Assembly (NCBI GenBank): GCA_031268055.1
Contig: JAIRXY010000112.1
Coordinates: 1 to 12,462, forward strand
Length of the DNA: 12,462 bases
Source of the DNA: Prevotellaceae bacterium
Lineage (GTDB): Bacteria; Bacteroidota; Bacteroidia; Bacteroidales; UBA932
Reading direction: 5' to 3'
The notes beneath the pieces were generated by a model. The model searched no databases, had not been told where the DNA came from, and saw nothing but the letters and a program-made list of their open reading frames with translations. Of the stretch, positions 8,214 to 12,462 are shown one piece after another. The translations under genes were made by a program, and so were the position numbers. Numbering within the stretch: the stretch's first letter is position 1; each line of letters opens with the position of its first letter.

Positions 8214-8600
8214 ATGAGAGTACCTGAAAAATACTACGACGAAGTTTTCTGCTTCAAGGGGCAGTGGGACATGCCCTCAAAGTGCGGCCTAAAGATAGTG
8301 TGCAAGCCCTGTAAAAAGTACATCGTTGTTACCGAGCTCTACCAAGACAATCCGGGCGCCTCCGTTACGTATGCAGGAGTATCGCTGGCATGTCAGATTT
8401 GCGAAGCCAAAGGCCTGAAACTTTCGGAGGTAGCCTACGTAGAGTGCAATCCGGACGCCAGCTCAAAGCTCTCATTCTACGACGAGGAGTTCTTTGAGGT
8501 AACGTTTGGCGATACACCGCAGGCAACCTACCGGCAGCTCTCGAAGGACGAAGTAAAAGAAATGCTGGAAGAAGGATCTGGGGAAGGAATTAAGAATTAG
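8214..8600 (+). CDS. Small Cys-rich protein of unknown function, possible zinc-ribbon
   Basis: A 128-residue protein that I do not recognise. It has seven Cys residues (13, 24, 30, 33, 60, 63, 78), including two CXXC pairs, CKPC (30-33) and CQIC (60-63), separated by 26 residues. This spacing is compatible with a zinc ribbon or a rubredoxin-like metal site, but that is inference. The C-terminal half is acidic (for example DEEFFE near 93-98, and the tail after 110). No signal peptide or membrane helix is seen, so it is probably cytoplasmic. The last codons (GIKN, stop) overlap a heptamer array at 8587-8607, so the C-terminus may be shaped by the repeat. It has its own leader array and is bracketed by inverted heptamers, which fits a separately acquired gene rather than an operon member. 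Confidence 0.8.
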   Translation: MRVPEKYYDEVFCFKGQWDMPSKCGLKIVCKPCKKYIVVTELYQDNPGASVTYAGVSLACQICEAKGLKLSEVAYVECNPDASSKLSFYDEEFFEVTFGDTPQATYRQLSKDEVKEMLEEGSGEGIKN

Positions 8601-8607
8601 GAATCGA
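8587..8607 (+). repeat. Opposite-polarity heptamer array across the Cys-rich gene stop
   Basis: GAATTAA (8587-8593), GAATTAG (8594-8600) and GAATCGA (8601-8607) run through the stop codon TAG at 8598-8600. On the other strand this reads as the TTAATTC-type unit seen upstream of the same gene at 8179-8206. The array therefore encodes the last residues of the protein and supplies its stop. Confidence 0.75.
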
Positions 8608-8639
8608 GCAATCCGGCATGCCCCTTATACGCCGGTAAA

Positions 8640-8650
8640 TGTAGAGACGC
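8640..8650 (+). repeat. TGTAGAGACGC element, possible half of a dispersed palindrome
   Basis: TGTAGAGACGC resembles one arm of a palindromic intergenic repeat (GTAGAGACGC facing GCGTCTCTAC) that I recall from cyanobacteria and Bacteroidota. The matching second arm is absent here, so this would be a remnant. It lies in a 106-base gap (8601-8706) that also contains CCGGC facing GCCGG around 8613-8635, too weak to call a terminator. Confidence 0.3.
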
Positions 8651-8686
8651 TGTATTTTAGCCATTTTTTATCGAACAATAGTAGTT

Positions 8687-8707
8687 ATTCAAAATTCAAA
8701 ATTCAAA
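8687..8707 (+). repeat. 7-base tandem array running into the hydrolase start codon
   Basis: ATTCAAA occurs three times (8687-8693, 8694-8700, 8701-8707). The final A of the third copy is the first base of the ATG at 8707, so the array directly abuts the coding region. No Shine-Dalgarno sequence precedes the gene, so translation would begin from this A+T-rich repeat leader. Confidence 0.9.
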
Positions 8708-9582
8708 TGAAGCCGTTTTTACTTTTTATTTTTATTTTTTGCGGCAACCTTTCTGCCCAAACCGTTATTAAGCTGTGGGATGGCGCAGGCCAGACGACCG
8801 GCAAGCAGAAAAGCCGAGAGCTGACCGCCTACCTCCCCGAGTCAGAGAAGAGCACAGGAATCTCCGTCATACTGTGTCCGGGTGGAAGCTACCATCACTT
8901 AGGCATGAGAGGCGAGGGGCACAAGGTAGCAAAATTTCTGCAACGTCAGGGCATTGCCGCGTTTGTGCTTCGCTACCGCGTTGGGATGTACCGCAACAAG
9001 CATCCGGCAATGATACAGGACGTACAGCGAGCCATAATGCTGGTAAAAAGCATGTGCAGCGCCAACGGCCTTGATGCCGGCAAGGTGGGCGTGATGGGAT
9101 TTTCGGCAGGCGGACATCTGGCGGGAATGGCGGCCACCTACTTCGACACCTGCTTTGTGGAGGCGTCGGGTGTTGTCCCGCAGGTATCGCTCAAGCCCGC
9201 TTTTGTAGCGATGATATACCCGGTAGTTACCATGCAGCAGGAAGACATTGTCCACAAAAAGTCGCGCCGCAACCTGTTAGGAACGAGCAGCAGCATGCCC
9301 GAAGCAGAGCGCTACCTGTCGCTGGAGCAGCAGGTGCGCCCCGACATGCCGCCCGTGTTTCTGCTCCAATGCAAGGATGATAAAATCGTCGACTACCGCA
9401 ACAGCGTGCGCTACGAGGAGGCGTTGTCGGCAAAAGGCGTCAGCTGTCGCTTCCTGCTTTACGAGCAAGGTGGGCATGGCTTTGGCATTGTCCCAAAGGG
9501 CGAAGCCGAGGGTTGGCGCCACGACTTTGTAGCTTGGCTCAAAGCGCAGCTGTCTGAGCAGCGATGTGTAGAGCTTAAGTAG
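8707..9582 (+). CDS. Exported alpha/beta-hydrolase, acetyl esterase/lipase-like
   Basis: A 291-residue protein with an N-terminal signal peptide (hydrophobic 4-12, likely cleavage after Ala17), so it probably acts in the periplasm or outside the cell. The mature part has the alpha/beta-hydrolase layout: CPGGSY (57-62) in the oxyanion-hole position, the nucleophile elbow GFSAGG (131-136) with Ser133, Asp224 or Asp225 in the CKDDKIVD loop as the acid, and His257 in GGHGFG (255-260). This set matches the BD-FAE/acetyl-xylan esterase-like group, which commonly removes acyl groups from sugars or small esters. The substrate is unknown. It could trim an acylated product of the neighbouring pathway or be an unrelated carbohydrate esterase; its separate leader array favours an independent unit. 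The last codons and stop fall in an 11-base repeat (9569-9589). Confidence 0.9.
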   Translation: MKPFLLFIFIFCGNLSAQTVIKLWDGAGQTTGKQKSRELTAYLPESEKSTGISVILCPGGSYHHLGMRGEGHKVAKFLQRQGIAAFVLRYRVGMYRNKHPAMIQDVQRAIMLVKSMCSANGLDAGKVGVMGFSAGGHLAGMAATYFDTCFVEASGVVPQVSLKPAFVAMIYPVVTMQQEDIVHKKSRRNLLGTSSSMPEAERYLSLEQQVRPDMPPVFLLQCKDDKIVDYRNSVRYEEALSAKGVSCRFLLYEQGGHGFGIVPKGEAEGWRHDFVAWLKAQLSEQRCVELK

Positions 9583-9589
9583 AGCTTAA
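9569..9589 (+). repeat. 11-base-period direct repeat across the hydrolase stop
   Basis: TAGAGCTTAA occurs at 9569-9578 and again at 9580-9589. The second copy supplies the stop codon TAG (9580-9582). The first copy lies in frame near the C-terminus. A short duplication at the gene end is the simplest explanation. Confidence 0.75.
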
Positions 9590-9593
9590 AAGG

Positions 9594-9651
9594 TTGTCTG
9601 ACCCTCGTCCCATCCAAATCACGAAAATCAAAAAAATCACAGCTCAGACAA
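9594..9651 (+). repeat. Inverted repeat enclosing a 9-base-period AAATC array
   Basis: TTGTCTGA (9594-9601) is the exact reverse complement of TCAGACAA (9644-9651), with 42 bases between. Inside lie three AAATC motifs at 9616, 9625 and 9634, spaced exactly 9 bases apart, the last followed by ACAG. The combination of an AAATCA-type array next to a TCAGACAA end resembles dispersed intergenic sequence that I associate with Bacteroidota, so it may be a small non-coding repeat unit rather than a regulator. There is no U-tract, and the loop is too long for an intrinsic terminator. Confidence 0.55.
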
Positions 9652-9673
9652 AGAGAGCAAGGAGAGAGAGGGT

Positions 9674-9701
9674 TTAATTCTTAATTCTTAATTCTTAATT
9701 A
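9674..9701 (+). repeat. 7-base tandem array before the PaaK-type ligase
   Basis: TTAATTC occurs three times (9674-9694), then a variant TTAATTA (9695-9701), then AAAGAA and the ATG at 9708. The unit is a rotation of the one before the Cys-rich gene at 8179, although the two genes are not related. The preceding GAGAGAGAG-type purine stretch (about 9652-9672) is a minor low-complexity tract. Confidence 0.92.
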
Positions 9702-9707
9702 AAAGAA

Positions 9708-11009
9708 ATGTTAGAGTATATGCCTGTAGAGGAAGCAAAGCGTCTACAGGAAAAAAAGATGCAAGTGGCGTTACAATACCTTTCCGATAGGTCGCCATTC
9801 TATCGGCGCATGTTTCGTCGGCATAGCGTAGAGGTCGGCACAATCAGGTGCATAGAAGATTTGCGCTTGATACCGTTCACCACCAAGCAGGATTTGCAGC
9901 TTCACAATAGCGATTTTCTCTGCGTTCCCAACGAAAAGGTGATTGACTACATCACCACCTCTGGAACGCTGGGAGACCCCGTAACGTTTGCCATGACCGA
10001 CAAGGACCTTGACCGGCTGGCGTACAACGAAAAAATCTCCTTCCAATGCACAGGTACGCAGCCCGGCGACGTAGTGCAGCTAATGACCACCCTCGATAAG
10101 CGCTTCATGGCAGGTCTGGCCTACTTTCTGGGCTTGCGCGCCCTTGGCGCAGGCGTTATCCGCGTGGGTGCAGGCATCCCCGAGCTGCAGTGGGACACCA
10201 TTCGCCGCATCAAACCCAACACCATCATGTGCGTACCCTCGTTCATCCTGCACATCATCAGGTATGCCGAGGAGAACGGCATTGACTACCGGCAGTCGAG
10301 CGTGAAAAAGGTTGTCTGCATCGGCGAAAATCTTCGGGAGCAAGATTTCTCCCTGAACCTTTTGGGGCAGCGCATCAGGGAGAAGTGGGATGTGGCGCTG
10401 TTTTCGACTTACGCCTCCACCGAAATGGCCACAACGTTTGCCGAGTGCGAGTACGGCTGCGGAGGCCACCACCACCCCGAGCTGATTATTTGCGAGCTGG
10501 TGGACGAGCATGGCAACCCCGTAGAGGAAGGAAAGGTGGGAGAGCTGGTTGTCACCACGCTGGGAGTGGAGGGAATGCCCCTGCTGCGCTTCAAAACGGG
10601 CGACATGGTGAGCGTGCACGCTGCGCCCTGCCGCTGCGGCCGCACCTCCATGCGAATCAGCCCCGTGGTAGGCCGCGCCAACCACCTGATTAAGCTAAAG
10701 GGAACCACGCTCTACCCCCCTGCCCTATTCGACGTGCTCGACAACGCCCCCTGCGTAGACTGCTACGTAGTGGAGGTAGGCAGCAGCGACAGCGGAACCG
10801 ACAGCGTGACGGTGCGCATTGGGCTACGGCCAGAGGCGGCAGGCGACGTAGTAAAGGAGCTAAAAGACCGCTTCAGGGCAAAGATTCGCGTAACGCCCGA
10901 AGTGGAGATCTGCCCGGTAGAGGTAATCCGAAAAATCAACTCGCCGGACATGAGCCGTAAGCCCGTAAAGCTGATAGACAAGAGGAAAAAAATCTTGAAT
11001 CTTGAATGA
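9708..11009 (+). CDS. PaaK-type adenylate-forming acyl/aryl-CoA ligase
   Basis: A 433-residue member of the phenylacetate-CoA ligase (PaaK) branch of ANL enzymes, close to the family's usual length. The ATP-binding loop TTSGTLGDP (83-91), the STYASTEM core (233-240), the ATP-ribose Asp in TGD (297-299) and the hinge-side VGRANHLIKLKG (321-332) are all recognisable. The C-terminal part ends with the typical RKPVKLIDKR (417-426). The family activates an organic, often aromatic, acid as an acyl-AMP and then a thioester. The substrate cannot be read from the sequence. Cys308 and Cys310 (CRCG) lie where some PaaK-like proteins carry a metal-binding loop; whether they bind metal here is unknown. 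No signal peptide or membrane helix is visible. ATG at 9720 is an alternative start 4 codons in. In context it could supply an activated starter acid to a lipid-like pathway. Confidence 0.92.
   Translation: MLEYMPVEEAKRLQEKKMQVALQYLSDRSPFYRRMFRRHSVEVGTIRCIEDLRLIPFTTKQDLQLHNSDFLCVPNEKVIDYITTSGTLGDPVTFAMTDKDLDRLAYNEKISFQCTGTQPGDVVQLMTTLDKRFMAGLAYFLGLRALGAGVIRVGAGIPELQWDTIRRIKPNTIMCVPSFILHIIRYAEENGIDYRQSSVKKVVCIGENLREQDFSLNLLGQRIREKWDVALFSTYASTEMATTFAECEYGCGGHHHPELIICELVDEHGNPVEEGKVGELVVTTLGVEGMPLLRFKTGDMVSVHAAPCRCGRTSMRISPVVGRANHLIKLKGTTLYPPALFDVLDNAPCVDCYVVEVGSSDSGTDSVTVRIGLRPEAAGDVVKELKDRFRAKIRVTPEVEICPVEVIRKINSPDMSRKPVKLIDKRKKILNLE
10991..11004 (+). repeat. Heptamer pair at the end of the ligase gene
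   Basis: AATCTTG occurs at 10991-10997 and 10998-11004, followed by AATGAAA, which contains the stop TGA (11007-11009). Read as TTGAATC it carries the GAAT polarity seen at the other gene ends. The final residues (ILNLE) are encoded by the repeat. Confidence 0.7.
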
Positions 11010-11031
11010 AATACTTTCGCTGCTTATTAAC

Positions 11032-11062
11032 TACCTGAATCAGGATTTGCAGGATTCAGGTA
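11032..11062 (+). repeat. Perfect 10-base inverted repeat with 9-base-period core
   Basis: TACCTGAATC (11032-11041) is the exact reverse complement of GATTCAGGTA (11053-11062), with an 11-base loop. The loop and right arm also read as a 9-base-period direct repeat of AGGATT (11042 and 11051). The hairpin could be a transcript end or a dispersed intergenic repeat. No U-tract follows on either strand, so it is not a classical intrinsic terminator. Confidence 0.7.
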
Positions 11063-11118
11063 CTACTAAGAGAGGGAGATAACATGTAATGGTTACCCCG
11101 TCCCGTAGGCAAGCTATT

Positions 11119-11126
11119 TATTTTGC
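11119..11126 (+). promoter_or_regulatory. Possible -7-like element of the acyltransferase gene
   Basis: TATTTTGC (11119-11126) resembles the Bacteroidota -7 consensus TAnnTTTG with the internal spacer shortened by one base. A transcript beginning about 5-10 bases downstream would leave a leader of roughly 10-20 bases before the ATG at 11149. The -33 region is weak, with no clear TTG at the usual distance. Confidence 0.25.
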
Positions 11127-11148
11127 ACCACTAAATAAAAGTCCCACA

Positions 11149-12309
11149 ATGAAAAGTTCACAATTTGACGACCTGCGCCCATACTGCAACGAGGAAATAG
11201 CGCCTGCCATGCGCCGCATTGCCGAGAGCGCTGCATTCCCGCAGCTCTCATCGTTCGCTTACCCCGATAGAGACCCTGAGGACGTGAAGCGAATGATTAA
11301 AAGCTATACAACCATCGAAGAGTTCCAGCTTCAGGCAATGGAAGCTGCCAACGAGCAAATCATAGCCCGCACTATTCGCCGCTTCTCTTGCGAAGGCATA
11401 AGCAAGCTGGATAAAAAGGCTTGCTACCTTTTTATTTCCAACCATCGCGACATTATGCTGGATGCTGCGCTTTTGCAGTACGCGCTCCATTGCTCCGGCT
11501 ACCGCACGGCCGAAATAACGTTTGGTAGCAACCTGATGGATTCACCCCTAATGATCGACATCGGCAAGTCCAACAAAATGTTTAAGGTGATTCGCGGCGG
11601 CAGCGGAAGCAAGGATTTTTACAGAAATTCGCTGCACCTTTCCGCCTACATTCGGCATACGCTAACCGAAAAGCGAGAATCCGTATGGATTGCGCAGCGC
11701 AATGGGAGAACTAAAGATGGTGTTGACGCAACCGAGCAGGCCATCGTAAAAATGCTATGCATGAGCTACCCCAACGACCCTGTAAAATCTCTGGCTGCGC
11801 TAAACATCGTTCCCATTTCCATATCCTACCAGTGGGAGCCCTGCGATGTGCTCAAAGCAGTGGAGGTGTATCACCTGCGCCGAACGGGAGCATACGTCAA
11901 AAAAAGCGGCGAAGACTTCAACAGCATACTCACGGGCATTAACGGCTACAAAGGAGATGTGCATATTGCCGTTGGCGATGTGCTGCTCGAAAAAGATTTT
12001 GCGCCTTTGGCGGGTTTGCCGCACAACAAGCTTAGCAAGCAGGTTGCGCTGCTAATCGACCGGCAGGTGAATGGCAGCTACAAGTTAACCTGCAACAGCT
12101 ATATTGCTCATGACCTCCGCGAGCAAAGCCAGCGCCATGCTGCGCGCTACACATCGGCAGAGAAGGACGAGTTTGTCCGTCGGTACACCAGCCTGCTTGC
12201 CTCCGATGTGGAGGACAAAAAAATGCTTGCCGACATCTTCCTTGGGATATACGCAAATCCTGTGGACTTGAAAGAGCTACCTGACGCTGCCAAAAGGGAG
12301 GAAATTTAG
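11149..12309 (+). CDS. Divergent glycerolipid acyltransferase (PlsB/PlsC-like, NHRD type)
   Basis: Start at 11149 gives 386 residues; an in-frame ATG at 11089 would add 20 residues that look like translated non-coding sequence and would place the -7-like element inside the gene. SNHRDIMLDAA (97-107) is the His-Asp active-site block: His99 with Asp101 or Asp105, a spacing different from the usual HX4D. AQRNGRTKDG (182-191) takes the place of the PEGTR block that binds the phosphate of the acceptor. GSNLMDSP (126-133) and FKVIRGGSGS (145-154) fill the region between. The family is known from Bacteroidota as a 1-acylglycerol-3-phosphate acyltransferase-like protein. The role could be housekeeping phospholipid synthesis or acylation of the cluster product. 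No membrane helix is evident. It is distinct from the acyltransferase domain in the first gene, which has the ordinary motifs. Confidence 0.88.
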   Translation: MKSSQFDDLRPYCNEEIAPAMRRIAESAAFPQLSSFAYPDRDPEDVKRMIKSYTTIEEFQLQAMEAANEQIIARTIRRFSCEGISKLDKKACYLFISNHRDIMLDAALLQYALHCSGYRTAEITFGSNLMDSPLMIDIGKSNKMFKVIRGGSGSKDFYRNSLHLSAYIRHTLTEKRESVWIAQRNGRTKDGVDATEQAIVKMLCMSYPNDPVKSLAALNIVPISISYQWEPCDVLKAVEVYHLRRTGAYVKKSGEDFNSILTGINGYKGDVHIAVGDVLLEKDFAPLAGLPHNKLSKQVALLIDRQVNGSYKLTCNSYIAHDLREQSQRHAARYTSAEKDEFVRRYTSLLASDVEDKKMLADIFLGIYANPVDLKELPDAAKREEI

Positions 12310-12380
12310 GCGCTCTGATTTTCGGAAAAAGAGAAAAATAAACACTGCTGTCCGGTAAAATCAAGAAACAGCTATTCTTC

Positions 12381-12397
12381 ATCTGTAAATTACAGAT
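12381..12397. promoter_or_regulatory. Perfect dyad, possible operator
   Basis: ATCTGTAA (12381-12388) and TTACAGAT (12390-12397) are exact reverse complements around a single central A. The 1-base centre is too small for a good RNA hairpin, which favours a dimeric protein-binding site. TATTTTG (12410-12416), a contracted -7-like element, follows 12 bases later and might belong to a gene beyond the window. The rest of the tail (12310-12462) is A+T-rich with no gene and no convincing terminator. Confidence 0.4.
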
Positions 12398-12462
12398 AAT
12401 GAGGTGTCATATTTTGAGTGTTCACATCATATTTCTTTGCAATTATTATAAAAAATAGACAT

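Noticed and set aside
8716..8745. Lipoprotein signal in the hydrolase
   Set aside because: Cys12 is preceded by Ile-Phe rather than a lipobox (L-[AS]-[GA]-C), and an ordinary cleavage site after Ala17 fits better.
9652..9673. GAGAGAGAG purine tract as a Shine-Dalgarno or slipped-strand site
   Set aside because: It lies more than 30 bases before the start codon at 9708 and is irregular and short.
11032..11062. Intrinsic terminator
   Set aside because: The 10-base stem is good but no U-tract follows on either strand. The 9-base repeat inside it suggests a dispersed repeat instead.

Overview
The window most likely comes from a member of the Bacteroidota, probably Bacteroidales. The basis is the three-part transporter/acyltransferase/methyltransferase fusion, a PlsC-like acyltransferase of the type with an NHRD motif, A+T-rich gene leaders that mostly lack Shine-Dalgarno sequences, and G+C-richer coding regions separated by short A+T-rich gaps full of tiny repeats. 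This is inference from recognised family features; no database was searched. All eight genes lie on the + strand. I see no tRNA, rRNA, CRISPR array, transposase or phage gene, and no gene-free stretch longer than about 175 bases.

Layout: (1) 36-6649 is a tightly packed three-gene operon with 8-base overlaps (ATGnnTAA): a 1200-residue MMPL/RND-type exporter fused to a lysophospholipid-type acyltransferase and a C-terminal SAM-methyltransferase-like domain, followed by two tandem paralogous FAD oxidoreductases of the phytoene desaturase/retinol saturase class. (2) 6759-8039 is a radical SAM protein with an N-terminal B12-binding-like domain. (3) 8214-8600 is a small Cys-rich protein that I do not recognise. 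(4) 8707-9582 is an exported alpha/beta-hydrolase (esterase-like). (5) 9708-11009 is a PaaK-type adenylate-forming ligase. (6) 11149-12309 is a second, divergent glycerolipid-type acyltransferase.

Taken together, the exporter fused to an acyltransferase, two polyene-type FAD oxidoreductases, a radical SAM enzyme, an aryl/acyl-CoA ligase and a second acyltransferase look like the tailoring and export part of a lipid-like, possibly polyene or aryl-lipid, secondary metabolite pathway, loosely like aryl polyene or flexirubin clusters. No ketosynthase or acyl carrier protein lies in the window, so if this reading is right the chain-building genes lie outside it. The Cys-rich protein and the hydrolase may be unrelated passengers.

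The least explained structure is in the gaps. Five of the six transcription-unit-like gene starts are preceded immediately by a short tandem array with a 7-base period, of different sequence at each gene. Arrays at or just after several stop codons have the opposite polarity (GAAT rather than ATTC). Three gaps also carry separate motifs with a 9-base period. These are the main observations for follow-up.
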